Source: Streptomyces sp. NBC_01476
GTDB taxonomy: Bacteria; Actinomycetota; Actinomycetes; Streptomycetales; Streptomycetaceae
Direction of reading: 5' to 3'
Length of the DNA: 64,000 nucleotides
Assembly: GCF_036227265.1 (NCBI RefSeq)
Contig: NZ_CP109446.1
Location: forward strand, 8,325,001-8,389,000
Numbering within the stretch: the first letter of the stretch is position 1; the number at the start of each line of letters is the position of its first letter. The position numbers and the translations under genes are program-made. The notes beneath the pieces are model-generated. The model was given only the letters and a program-made list of their open reading frames with translations. It was not told the origin of the DNA and made no database searches. Below, piece after piece: positions 9,012 through 17,243 of this stretch.

Positions 9012-9569
9012 ATGGGCATCATCGGGGACAGCCTCGACAAGGCGGCGGCGAACACCGCGACCCGCCCCATCCCGAAGTCCGCACCGGCGCAGATGCGGTT
9101 CCTGGTCAAATCGGAGAAGGGCTCCACCCGCGCGGTGGCCGGGCGGCTCGGCGTCACCCAGCGCACGGTGGAGCGCTACCTGAAGGGCCAGCTGCGGCGG
9201 CCACGCGCCGAACTCGCGGCCCGGCTGGAACGGGAGGTCCGCAAGGACTGGCAGCCGCGGGTCCGGGGCCGCGCGAAGAAGCGCGCGGCGTCCTCGGGCG
9301 GCATCGTCATCGAGACCCGCGCACGCTTCGGCTTCACCGCGGCGCCTGGCTCGACCGACGACGGCCGGATGCGACGCATCACCCAGCACCTGCCCCCGGC
9401 GTACGCCGCCCGCCTCTTCGACGCGCAGGCCGCGGGGGCGACCGAACAGCAACTGCAGCGCATCGCAGCCGAGGGCCTCCAGGAGATCTACTTCAAGGAC
9501 CGCGGCCGCCGTGCCGACGGCCTCGAAGTCGAATTCACCGACATCGACTACCTGGAACTCGACTTCTGA
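9012..9569 (+). CDS. tpg: Telomere terminal protein Tpg
   Basis: A 185-residue basic protein with a helix-turn-helix-like segment (AVAGRLGVTQRTVERYLKGQ, about 41-60), a basic stretch (RGRAKKRAA) and the GSTDDGRMRR motif. Tpg of Streptomyces has about 184-185 residues, is covalently joined to the 5' DNA ends and primes telomere patching. From memory the deoxynucleotide is attached to a Thr near position 114; Thr115 in the GSTDD motif is the likely equivalent here. The ATG at 9012 has GGGGAG seven to twelve bases upstream, inside the tap 3' end. A stem-loop follows the stop. Confidence 0.95.
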   Translation: MGIIGDSLDKAAANTATRPIPKSAPAQMRFLVKSEKGSTRAVAGRLGVTQRTVERYLKGQLRRPRAELAARLEREVRKDWQPRVRGRAKKRAASSGGIVIETRARFGFTAAPGSTDDGRMRRITQHLPPAYAARLFDAQAAGATEQQLQRIAAEGLQEIYFKDRGRRADGLEVEFTDIDYLELDF

Positions 9570-9592
9570 ACCCCCTTCCCCCCCGGCAGCAA

Positions 9593-9622
9593 CAAGCCCC
9601 GGCCCACTGAGGGCCTGGCTTG
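9593..9622 (+). terminator. Stem-loop after tpg
   Basis: CAAGCC-CC-GGCCC pairs with GGGCC-T-GGCTTG around an ACTGA loop, 24 bp after the tpg stop. It has one bulge and no T tract, which is common for high-GC actinomycete terminators. Confidence 0.55.
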
Positions 9623-9856
9623 CGACGCCGGCGGGGACCTTCCCGGAAGGCCCTCACCGATGCCCTGGCTGACTCCGTCGGCACCTGCATCCGGCCGGGA
9701 GTCTGGGGGACGCCGGGTGGCCCAAAGCACCGGAATCCATGGGGATTTCGTGAACCGCAGCCGTCAGCCCGCCCGTCCCGCTAGCGTGCTGGCATTGACC
9801 CGGGGCCCCGGCCGTCCGCCGCGGCAGCCCCGGTGACGCTGGCAGGGGGCCGGACC

Positions 9857-10951
9857 GTGCCGCTCGAAGAGAATCACGTACGCGAAGCCGTCCAGCGACA
9901 CCTCAGCACCCGCGGCACCCACGCCGCGAAGAACACCGCGAACGACACCGCAGAGCACACAGCGCCCCCGCCCGCCATCGCGGACATCACCTGGCACCCC
10001 TTGCTCGAAGGGACCATCGAGCGCCTCATCGAAACCCGCACCGAAACCCAGCAACAGCGGCACGGCCCCACCGACCTGACCGGCCGGCCCACGTACCACA
10101 CCCTCAAGACCCATCGGCTCGGCCCACCCCCGTACCCGTTCAGCGCGACCACCACGACGCTCGTCCAGCAGGACTCGGTGGAAGAGCGCCTGTGCCTCTG
10201 CGGCAACGGGAGAGTCACCTGCCCACGCTGCACCGGCGGGGGCCGGCTGAACTGCGAGGCATCCACCGCCTGCCCGTCCTGTCACGGCATCGACGCGTGC
10301 CTGTGGTGCCAGGGCACCGGCCGCCGCCGGGGAAAGGCGTCGGCAGCGGGTACCAACAAAGCCGATGACCGCGTCAGGTGCCGGTCGTGCGGCACCGCCG
10401 ACACCGCCTGCCCCGGATGCCGCGGCAAGGGACGGGTGCCCTGCACCATCTGCGACGGTACGGGCACACGCGCGTGCCCCCCGTGCGAGAGCTCCGGCAC
10501 CGTCACCCACGAACAGTGCGAAGGCACCGGCGGCACCGTGACCTGGACCGAAGGGACAGTCACCCGCAAACCCCGGGCGAACAGGGTCCGGCTCTACGCC
10601 ACCGGGGTACCCCTCATCGCCCGACGGCTCGCCCGCAGGACCGGCGACTGGCACGAGACCTCCCTGACCCACCACGAGTCCCCGCCGTCCGAGCTCACCG
10701 CCCTGTTCCCTGACCTGTCCCCCCGCCTCAAGGAGCACACGAACGAGATCTCCCGGCAGGCCACCCTGCGCCATCTGACAGTGGCCCGGGTGACCGTGCT
10801 CCAGCAGCCCCACTGGGTCTACTACGTCTTCCCGGGCCACGACACACCCCAGGTCCGGGCCCTGCCTTCACGCCAGCGCACCGTGCAGATCGCCGGCGCG
10901 GCCCTGGTGGCTCTGGCGGTACTCGTTCTCCTCCTCCGTCTCGCCACGTAG
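9857..10951 (+). CDS. DnaJ-type zinc-finger protein with C-terminal membrane anchor
   Basis: About 364 residues. The middle third carries repeated Cys motifs of the DnaJ zinc-binding kind (CLCGNGRVTCPRCTGGG, CPSCHGIDACLWCQGTG, CPGCRGKGRVPCTICDG), and the C-terminus ends in one hydrophobic helix (IAGAALVALAVLVLLL). There is no J-domain or substrate-binding domain, so it is not a DnaJ chaperone; zinc-dependent protein binding at the membrane is an inference. The GTG at 9857 is preferred because GGCAGGGGG sits 8 bp before it; an in-frame GTG at 9833 has no site. TAGCGT at about 9781 may be a -10 element. Its location next to tap-tpg is noted but a link is unproven. Confidence 0.75.
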   Translation: MPLEENHVREAVQRHLSTRGTHAAKNTANDTAEHTAPPPAIADITWHPLLEGTIERLIETRTETQQQRHGPTDLTGRPTYHTLKTHRLGPPPYPFSATTTTLVQQDSVEERLCLCGNGRVTCPRCTGGGRLNCEASTACPSCHGIDACLWCQGTGRRRGKASAAGTNKADDRVRCRSCGTADTACPGCRGKGRVPCTICDGTGTRACPPCESSGTVTHEQCEGTGGTVTWTEGTVTRKPRANRVRLYATGVPLIARRLARRTGDWHETSLTHHESPPSELTALFPDLSPRLKEHTNEISRQATLRHLTVARVTVLQQPHWVYYVFPGHDTPQVRALPSRQRTVQIAGAALVALAVLVLLLRLAT

Positions 10952-10957
10952 CTGCGT

Positions 10958-11019
10958 GCCGCGGCTCCGGTCGGCCGGCGCCGCCTGGGGCGCCGCGGTT
11001 CCGGACGGCCGGCGCCGCC
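10958..11019 (+). repeat. Pair of imperfect 28-bp direct repeats
   Basis: Two 28-bp copies (10958-10985 and 10992-11019), starting GCCGCGG and ending CCGGCGCCGCC, differ at two positions and are offset by 34 bp. Each contains the palindrome-like CGGCCGGCGCCG. They lie just after the zinc-finger gene and before the ECF41 operon promoter. Confidence 0.7.
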
Positions 11020-11057
11020 ACCGCGTGACCGCCCGCCCGCGCCGGCGTGCCGGGAGG

Positions 11058-11084
11058 TGTCACAGCCGGGGCCGTCGTCCTGTC
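11058..11084 (+). promoter_or_regulatory. Candidate ECF41-type promoter
   Basis: TGTCACA (11058-11064), a 16-nt spacer and TGTC (11081-11084) match the published ECF41 promoter pattern TGTCACA-N16-CGTC with one mismatch in the -10 part. It lies 38 bp before the epimerase start, so the sigma factor encoded in this operon could drive its own transcription. Confidence 0.6.
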
Positions 11085-11122
11085 TTGTTGAGTGGAGGCG
11101 GTCCTCGCTGAAAGGGTTGACG

Positions 11123-12049
11123 ATGAGAGTGTTTGTCGCAGGGGCGACGGGGGCGATGGGACGGCAACTGGTGCCACGACTGGTCGAGGCGGGTCATGAG
11201 GTCCACGGGATGACACGGAGCGAGTCGAAACGGGAGATGCTCCACGCACTCGGAGCGGTGCCGGCGATCGCGGACGCGCTCGACCCCGATCAGGCCGCGG
11301 AAGCCGTGGGCCGGGCCAAGCCGGACGTGATCGTCCATCAGCTGACCGCCATCGGAGCACTGGACACGCGGCACTTCGACCGGGCCTTCGCGCCGACCAA
11401 CCGGCTGCGGACGGAGGGCACCGACCACCTGCTCTCGGCCGGGCAGGCCGTGGGGGTGCGCCGGTTCGTCGCGCAGAGCTACTTCGCCTGCTACGCGCGC
11501 ACCGGCTCGGCGGTGAAGAGCGAGGAAGACCCGTTCGACCCGGCGCCCGCCAAGGAGATGCGCGGAACGGTGGCCGCGATCCGCCACCTTGAACAGGCGG
11601 TTCTCGGCGCACGGTGGACCGAGGGCATCGTGCTCCGCTACGGCGCGTTCTACGGCCCGGGCACCTCGATGGCGCCGGGCGGGGAGCAGACCGAACTGGT
11701 CCGCAAGCGCAAGTTCCCGCTGGTCGGTGACGGCGGCGGAGTGTGGTCGTTCATCCACATCGCCGACGCCGCGGAGGCGACGGTGGCAGCGGTCGAGGAC
11801 GGCAAGTACGGCGTCTACAACATTGTGGACGACGATCCGGCCCCCGTCGCCGCGTGGTTGCCGGCGCTCGCGCGGACCCTCGACGCCAAGAAGCCGGTAC
11901 GTGTGCCCCGTCTCGTGGGGCGGCTGTTCGCCGGTGAAGCAGGCGCCGTGATGATGACCGAGCTGCGTGGCGCCTCCAACGCGAAGGCGAAACGCGAACT
12001 CCCCTGGCGCCCGGCACATCCGAGCTGGCGCGAAGGGTTCGCGGCATGA
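11123..12049 (+). CDS. NAD-dependent epimerase/dehydratase family protein
   Basis: A 308-residue extended short-chain dehydrogenase. The N-terminus has the Rossmann motif GATGAMGRQL (about 7-16) after MRVFVA. Further features are a VRRFVAQSYFACY segment in the active-site region, LRYGAFYGPGTS after the core, and a FIHIADAAEATVAA strand-helix near residue 215. A clear YxxxK is not obvious, so it may be a redox-sensing or atypical member. The ATG at 11123 is preceded by AAAGGGTTGACG. Its stop overlaps the sigma factor start (ATGA). ECF41 sigma genes are typically linked to small redox enzymes (carboxymuconolactone decarboxylase, oxidoreductase or epimerase), so this is the expected partner. Confidence 0.88.
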   Translation: MRVFVAGATGAMGRQLVPRLVEAGHEVHGMTRSESKREMLHALGAVPAIADALDPDQAAEAVGRAKPDVIVHQLTAIGALDTRHFDRAFAPTNRLRTEGTDHLLSAGQAVGVRRFVAQSYFACYARTGSAVKSEEDPFDPAPAKEMRGTVAAIRHLEQAVLGARWTEGIVLRYGAFYGPGTSMAPGGEQTELVRKRKFPLVGDGGGVWSFIHIADAAEATVAAVEDGKYGVYNIVDDDPAPVAAWLPALARTLDAKKPVRVPRLVGRLFAGEAGAVMMTELRGASNAKAKRELPWRPAHPSWREGFAA

Positions 12050-12963
12050 CCCCCCACGAGCAGTTGCTCGACGAGCTGCGGCCCGCCTCCTTCGCCATCG
12101 CCTACCGGATGCTCGGCAGCGTCTCCGAGGCCGAGGACGTGGTGCAGGAAGCGCTGCTACGGGTTCATCAGGCGCTCGACGCCGGCGAGCGGATCGCGTC
12201 GCCGCGCGCGTTCGTCGCCACCGTGACCACCCGGCTGGCGATCAACGAACTGCGCTCCGCGCGCGTACGCCGGGAGCGGTACGTCGGCGAATGGCTGCCC
12301 GAACCGATCATCACCGGTGGCCGCGACGACCCGGCCCGGTACGCCGAGACCGCCGATTCGCTCTCGCTGGCCCTGCTGGTGCTCCTGGAGAGCCTCTCGC
12401 CCGAGCAGCGGGCCGTCCTGCTGCTGCACGACGTGTTCTCCTACGGGTATCCGGAGATCGCCACGATCGTCGGCAAGAGCGAGGACAACGTCCGTCAGCT
12501 CGCCTCCCGGGCCAGGCGCCACGTCGAGGAACGCCGGCCCCGCTTCCGTACGACGCGCGAGCAGCACGACGAACTGGCCCGGCGTTTCTTCGCCGCCGCC
12601 GAACAGGGCGATCTCGCCGGGCTCGAGGCTCTCCTCGCCCACGACGTGGAACTGACCGGCGACGGCGGCGGCAAGGTGCCCGCGCTGGCACGGACGCTGC
12701 GCGGGCGCGACCGCGTCGCGCGCACGCTGATCAAGTGGGTGCGCGGGAGCACCCGCCTGCCAGGGGTGTCCCTGCGGCCCGCCGAGGTCAACGGCGGCCC
12801 GGGAGCGCTCTTTCTCGACGGGCAGGAACTCCTGCTCGGCGTCTGGGCACTCGACGCCGCCGACGGCCGGATCACCGCCATCAACTCGATCGTCAACCCC
12901 GACAAGCTGGCCCACCTCGGACCGCTCGCCGACGTCGGATCGCTGCTGCGGTCCGCGAGGTGA
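12046..12963 (+). CDS. sigJ: ECF41 family RNA polymerase sigma factor with SnoaL-like domain
   Basis: A 305-residue protein. Region 2 (YRMLGSVSEAEDVVQEALLR) and region 4 (VLLLHDVFSYGYPEIATIVG) give the sigma core; the linker holds WLPEPI, and the C-terminal SnoaL/NTF2-like extension ends with the NPDKL motif. Both are ECF41 signatures, and in this group the fused C-terminal domain replaces an anti-sigma factor and modulates activity. Translation is coupled to the epimerase by ATGA. The TGTCACA promoter upstream of the operon suggests autoregulation. The symbol follows the SigJ name used for this group; orthology is not proven. Confidence 0.92.
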   Translation: MTPHEQLLDELRPASFAIAYRMLGSVSEAEDVVQEALLRVHQALDAGERIASPRAFVATVTTRLAINELRSARVRRERYVGEWLPEPIITGGRDDPARYAETADSLSLALLVLLESLSPEQRAVLLLHDVFSYGYPEIATIVGKSEDNVRQLASRARRHVEERRPRFRTTREQHDELARRFFAAAEQGDLAGLEALLAHDVELTGDGGGKVPALARTLRGRDRVARTLIKWVRGSTRLPGVSLRPAEVNGGPGALFLDGQELLLGVWALDAADGRITAINSIVNPDKLAHLGPLADVGSLLRSAR

Positions 12964-13339
12964 CGGTCCGCGAGCTGACGGTCCGCGCCGGACGCCACGG
13001 TCAGCGCGTCCGGCGCGGCGGCCTCCCCGGGGCTCCGGGCGCCGGGCTCCGGGCGCCGGCGCCGAGGACCGCTCCCGCGTCACCGATGCCGGCGACCGGG
13101 CCGGCGCGATGGATCGCGTCCAGCGGCCGGGTCCTGGAGCGGGCCCCGCCCGAGCAGGAGCCGTCCGCCGGGACGCGCCCGGCAGAACGCAGGTCCCCCT
13201 CGGTGAAGAGCACACCGGCGGCAGGTACCCCCGGACCGGCCCGGCATTATTCGGGCGGCGGCTGCCACCAGTCGGGGGTAAGATCCGCGAACCGCGCTGG
13301 TCCGCCCGGGCCGGCCGAGTCCTGTGGGGGGACCTTCCG
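12964..13339. other. Intergenic, 376 bp
   Basis: No supported gene. It begins with a tandem 15-bp repeat (GGTCCGCGAGGTGAC at 12950-12964, GGTCCGCGAGCTGAC at 12965-12979, then a partial third copy) that includes the sigma factor stop codon. CATTAT near 13246 in a relatively AT-rich patch, or TAAGAT near 13280, may be a -10 for the protease gene. Confidence 0.5.
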
Positions 13340-14971
13340 ATGACGTTCCGGCTGCGCGCTGTCCGCGCGCTCGTGCTGCTGGCCGGTTTCTACCTGATGG
13401 GTGCCGTGCTGCTGGCGGCCATGGCGGCGCTCGACTGGCTGCTGGTGACGAAGCTGTTCACCGCGAGTGCGGCCTGGCTCGAAGGCACGGTGCTGACCGT
13501 CACGGTTCTGCTGGCGGCGGCGATCCTGCGGGGCATGTTCGCTTTCCTGCGGGCCGGGCGCTTCGCCCCGGTGCCGAACGCGGTGGCGGTCACACCGCAG
13601 GAGCAGCCCGATCTGTGGGAGCAGGTACGCGCCGCCGCCGAGGTGACGGGGGAACGCCCGCCGGACGAGCTGTACCTGGTCGCCGAGGTCAACGCGGGCG
13701 TCGCCGAACAGAGCCGCCTGCTGGGGCTGCTGCCCGGCCGCCGCCGTATGCTCCTCGGCCTGCCGCTGCTCGCCGGGCTGACGGTCCCGCAGTTGCGCGC
13801 CGTCCTCGCCCACGAATTCGGGCACTACGGCAACCTCGACACCCGGCTCGGCGGCATCACCATGCGCGGCCGCGAGGCGGTCCTGCACACGGTCGAGGTC
13901 TTCAGCGGGGGAAGCACCCGGCTGCACCAGACCATCGGCGGCCTGTACGTCGGCTACGCCCGGATGTTCCTGCGGACCTCGCAGTCCGTGGCCCGGCACC
14001 AGGAACTCGCCGCCGACGCGGTGGCCGCCCGGCACGCCGGCCGTGACGCGACCGCCGCCGCGTTGCGCGCCCTTCCGGTCCTCGATGCCGCCTACACGTA
14101 CTACCTGGAGACGTACGCCGGGATGGGCGGCCCGCTGGGGTCGCTGCCGCCGGTGGGCGAGGTGCACGGCGGCTTCCCGCGGATGCTCGCCGCCCGGCCG
14201 GGCGAACGCCTCGCCGCGCTCTCCGCCGGGAAACGCCCGCCGCGTCCGCACCGGTACGACTCGCACCCGCCGTTGGCCGAACGGATCGCCCTGATCGAGA
14301 AGCTCCCCGCCGGTGACCTGTCCCGCGACGGGAAGGACGCGCCGGCCGACGACCGCGTCGGCGAACCGGCCGCGCTCACCCTGCTGCACGACCAGGACCA
14401 GGTCTTCGCCGCACTGGAGGCGCGCACGCTGAGGCCCGAGGCGGCGCGGCTGCGGCGCATGGGCTGGGACGACCTCGTCATGGCCCGTGCGCTCGCCGAC
14501 GCCGAGCAGTGGTCCCGGCCGCTGCGGCTCGCCGTCGCCAGGGCGCTGCGCTCCGCGGCGCAAGGCGTGGACGAGTCGGGGCGGCGCCCGCGTGCTGCTG
14601 CCGAGGAGGTGGCGGATGCCGAACTGCCCGGCCTGGAGGAGGTGCTCGACGCGTTCGACCGCGACCTGCTGTGGATGGCGGTCGCCGACCGCATGCCCAA
14701 GCCCCCGCAGGCGGCGCGGCTGGTCGGTCCGTCCGCCCGCAACTTCATCCGGCCCAGGATCTTCGACGGACTCGCGGGCATGATCCACCTGCGCCTCGCC
14801 GCGGCCGGACAGGCCACCTCCGACATCGCCTGGTCAGGACAACCCGGCCTCGCCCTCCCCGAGGAATGGGAGAAGGCGATGGACGATGCCCTCGACGCGG
14901 CCACAGCCGACACCCCGGACACCGCCCCCTTGCGCGCCCTGCTCGCGGGCACGAAGCGGGTGCCCGCCTGA
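13340..14971 (+). CDS. M48 family membrane zinc metalloprotease
   Basis: A 543-residue protein. Two hydrophobic helices occupy about residues 8-70, followed by a cytoplasmic or extracytoplasmic protease domain with the zinc motif LAHEFGHYGN (HEFGH at about 157-161) and a downstream ELAADAVAARHAG segment that supplies the third zinc ligand (Glu). LEAR-rich helices fill the C-terminus. M48 enzymes (HtpX/Ste24 type) degrade misfolded membrane proteins, or act on secreted ones. The ATG at 13340 is preceded by GTGGGGGGACC. It appears monocistronic. Confidence 0.85.
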   Translation: MTFRLRAVRALVLLAGFYLMGAVLLAAMAALDWLLVTKLFTASAAWLEGTVLTVTVLLAAAILRGMFAFLRAGRFAPVPNAVAVTPQEQPDLWEQVRAAAEVTGERPPDELYLVAEVNAGVAEQSRLLGLLPGRRRMLLGLPLLAGLTVPQLRAVLAHEFGHYGNLDTRLGGITMRGREAVLHTVEVFSGGSTRLHQTIGGLYVGYARMFLRTSQSVARHQELAADAVAARHAGRDATAAALRALPVLDAAYTYYLETYAGMGGPLGSLPPVGEVHGGFPRMLAARPGERLAALSAGKRPPRPHRYDSHPPLAERIALIEKLPAGDLSRDGKDAPADDRVGEPAALTLLHDQDQVFAALEARTLRPEAARLRRMGWDDLVMARALADAEQWSRPLRLAVARALRSAAQGVDESGRRPRAAAEEVADAELPGLEEVLDAFDRDLLWMAVADRMPKPPQAARLVGPSARNFIRPRIFDGLAGMIHLRLAAAGQATSDIAWSGQPGLALPEEWEKAMDDALDAATADTPDTAPLRALLAGTKRVPA

Positions 14972-15139
14972 CCGCCACCACAACCCTGCCGGGCGCGGGA
15001 CGTGCGTACGTGCCCGCCGGGGCCGGCTGACCGGCGGACCATATCGGCCTGGGTGCGTCTCGCACGGTGAGGCGAAGGCGATCAGTGTCCGGAGCCGCAT
15101 CCGGATCGCAGACACGGCCGAGCCGGGAGGGGACGTCAG

Positions 15140-15931
15140 ATGAGCCGGTACGTCATGACCGCGACGGAGGCAGTCGCACTGCTCGGCAGTCTTCAAGAAC
15201 ACGGCGTGGACGCCTGCGTCGGCGGAGGTTGGGGCGTGGACGCGCTGCTGGGGGAGCAGACCCGGGAGCACGCCGACCTCGACCTGTGGCTGCCGACCGA
15301 TCGCCTGGAACCTCTCTTCGTCGCCTTGTCCGGACACGGCGTCGACCGCGTCCTCCCCTGGCCGGACGACCGGCCGTGGAACTTCGTCCTGCACGACGGC
15401 GCCCGGCGGCGAATCGACCTGCACCTGTACGAACCGCTCCCCGACGGAACGATGCACTACGGCTCGGTGAGCGACGGCGCCACTTTCCCCGCCGAGGCCC
15501 TCGCCGGCGGAGGAGGCATCGCCGGCTCAGCGCACGACAGAGGGAGCGATCAGCCGATGCCGAAACCCACCGCCGCGCTCACCGAGTTCGTCCGCGCCTA
15601 CGAGCAGGCCACCAACAGCCACGACATCACCCAGCTTGTGCCACTGATCGCTCCCGCGGCTGTCTACTGGTTCTCCGACGGATCGCATCGCGGCCGTGAA
15701 GCCGTTCTCGCTGCGATCGCCGAGACGTTCGCCACGATCCGCGATGAGGTCTACCGGATCGACGAGCTGGAGTGGATCACCCACAGCGATCACCACGCCG
15801 TTTGCCGCTACCGGTTCAGCTGGACCGGAACCGTCGGCGGACGGCCGCAATCAGGAAGCGGGCGCGGCACCAACGTCCTCGTCAACACCGCCGGAACCTG
15901 GCAGATGCTCCACGAACACCTCAGCGCATAA
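15140..15931 (+). CDS. Nucleotidyltransferase (aminoglycoside-adenylyltransferase-like) fused to NTF2/SnoaL-like domain
   Basis: Residues 1-125 match ANT(2'')/lincosamide-type nucleotidyltransferases: VGGGWGVDALLGEQTREHAD, with the Asp pair (D-LDLWL) that binds metal, then RRRIDLHLY. The family's C-terminal third, with its RFHTGYE helix, is absent: after FPAEALAGGGGIAGS the sequence passes in frame into an NTF2-like domain (about 140-263) starting MPKPTAALTEFVRAYEQATN and containing PAAVYWFSDGSHRGREAV. An internal ATG at 15557 with AGGGAGCGATC upstream could be the original start of that second gene. The fusion may be a deletion product. Resistance activity should not be assumed because the transferase domain is incomplete. 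Confidence 0.7.
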   Translation: MSRYVMTATEAVALLGSLQEHGVDACVGGGWGVDALLGEQTREHADLDLWLPTDRLEPLFVALSGHGVDRVLPWPDDRPWNFVLHDGARRRIDLHLYEPLPDGTMHYGSVSDGATFPAEALAGGGGIAGSAHDRGSDQPMPKPTAALTEFVRAYEQATNSHDITQLVPLIAPAAVYWFSDGSHRGREAVLAAIAETFATIRDEVYRIDELEWITHSDHHAVCRYRFSWTGTVGGRPQSGSGRGTNVLVNTAGTWQMLHEHLSA

Positions 15932-16014
15932 CGGCGGGCCCGGCCCTCAAAACCTGAGAGTCGCCCCGCCCGAACCAACACCAGCACCGCCCGAGCGGGC
16001 CCACGCAGCGTGTC

Positions 16015-16239
16015 TCAGCGGGAGAAGTCCCGTTCATCACGCAGCCGGGCCGCCTGCTCCCGCAGCGAGGCGACCGTCGCAGCCGTCTCCTCCCGCAGCC
16101 GCACCGCTTGCTGACTCAATGCCTCCAGAGAAGCGGCGGTCTCCCCTTCAAGCCTGTTCGCCAGAGCCTCAAGTACCTCGGGCATCGACGTCTCGACCAC
16201 GTCAGAGCCAGTGGCCGGCTTCTCAGATCGCACGCACAC
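16015..16239 (-). CDS. Small coiled-coil protein, unknown
   Basis: A 74-residue protein; residues about 15-72 form one amphipathic helix with heptad-like repeats (LANRLEGETAASLEALSQQA, VRLREETAATVASLREQAAR). The GTG start follows GAGAGAGGC. No family is recognised. It could be a scaffold or tail-fibre-like remnant, or simply a small hypothetical protein. Confidence 0.45.
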   Translation of the reverse strand: MCVRSEKPATGSDVVETSMPEVLEALANRLEGETAASLEALSQQAVRLREETAATVASLREQAARLRDERDFSR

Positions 16240-16545
16240 GCCTCTCTCGTCGACGTCAAGCAGGACAACATCCTCCCACCCGCACGATATTGATCAAGGC
16301 TCAAACGAATTCGGCGGAGTAGAGGCGGAAGCTCGGCGTACTCCCACGCCCAGGAGCCGGCAACGGAATCGGCGCCGCCACCCCCATGCCGCCCTAAGCA
16401 CCGCGTTCCGCCCGGCACCGGCGGCCACACCCCACCGGCCGACCACTCTCGACGCAGCTCGGCTGCTACGTCAGTCCAGCCACGCCCGGCCGGTCAGTCG
16501 GGGTCTGCCCCGCCGGGACACCCGCGCGCCGCCCCCAGCCGGCAC
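16240..16545. other. Intergenic, about 306 bp
   Basis: I see no gene. A relatively AT-rich patch (GATATTGATCAAGG, about 16287-16300) could hold the promoter of the small coiled-coil gene on the minus strand. Confidence 0.4.
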
Positions 16546-16929
16546 TCACCCCCGCGTCCAGGTCCGGAGCTGTCGGGCGATCTGGGCGATTCCGGCCACG
16601 CGGGTGCCGGTGTCGCGTACGAGAGCGACCGCTTCCTTGGGCTCGTAGTCGAGCGCGATGCCGTGCAGTGCGAGGTACGCCTCGCAACTGGCCCACGCGA
16701 ACGGTTCGTTGGAGTGCTCCAGCGGGGGGAGCGCGACCAGGGTGTGGAGCAGGGCGGCAGCCTTGAGGTGGACCGAGCCGTAGACGTCGCGTTCCATGGC
16801 GTGTGCCTGTACGCGGGCGGCCGCCGCGAACAGGGGGCCGAGGTCATCGACTTGGGGGTCGCCGGGCAGGCGTTCGGCGGCGTGCAGCAGGAACGAGACG
16901 TCCAGCGTGGGCTGTTCGGGCTGGCTCAC
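16546..16929 (-). CDS. Fic/Doc-like toxin component, degenerate active site
   Basis: A 127-residue helical protein with the size and core of the Streptomyces Fic-family toxin component (LLHAAERLPGD, KAAALLHTLVALPPL, EAYLALHGI). In Doc toxins the active loop is HPFxxGNKR; here the matching stretch is LEHSNEPFAWASCEAYLALH, which lacks the GNKR residues. Canonical AMP- or phosphate-transfer chemistry is thus unlikely, although this variant is recurrent in streptomycetes. It is the second gene of a TA pair; its ATG overlaps the antitoxin stop by 4 bp. Confidence 0.7.
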   Translation of the reverse strand: MSQPEQPTLDVSFLLHAAERLPGDPQVDDLGPLFAAAARVQAHAMERDVYGSVHLKAAALLHTLVALPPLEHSNEPFAWASCEAYLALHGIALDYEPKEAVALVRDTGTRVAGIAQIARQLRTWTRG

Positions 16930-17234
16930 GCGGCGTGACCCTGCCCGGTGTCCGTGCCGCCCTGGCGCGCCGCGGCCTCGGCGGCTCGCTGGTCCGGGCT
17001 GGGGTCGAGAATTCCCCCGCTTTCGGCGAACGCTTCACGGGTGCGGGCCAGGGAGGCGTCGAAGGCCTCCAGGAACCTGGCCTCGACCGCGGTGGCACGT
17101 TCGTAAGCCGCTGACAGGATGTACTCCTGCATGCTCACGCCCGCCGCTTTGGCCGCCGCCGCGATCGCCGAGCGCTGCCCGGGGTCGGGGAAGCGCAGGC
17201 TCATCGCCCCGGGCTTGCTGTCCGATGCACTCAT
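16926..17234 (-). CDS. Antitoxin of Fic-like TA pair (ribbon-helix-helix type)
   Basis: A 102-residue protein beginning MSASDSKPGAMSLRFPDPG, followed by SAIAAAAKAAGVSMQEYILS, the beta-strand plus two-helix pattern of ribbon-helix-helix DNA-binding antitoxins, and a helical acidic tail that would bind the toxin. The ATG at 17234 gives this N-terminal strand; a longer in-frame start at 17300 would add a poor leader. A palindrome lies 10-24 bp upstream. The stop and the toxin start overlap (ATGA). Confidence 0.7.
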   Translation of the reverse strand: MSASDSKPGAMSLRFPDPGQRSAIAAAAKAAGVSMQEYILSAAYERATAVEARFLEAFDASLARTREAFAESGGILDPSPDQRAAEAAARQGGTDTGQGHAA

Positions 17235-17243
17235 GGTGGCGAC

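Noticed and set aside
9857..10951. DnaJ chaperone
   Set aside because: No J-domain (HPD) or C-terminal substrate domain; only the zinc-finger module and a membrane helix are present.
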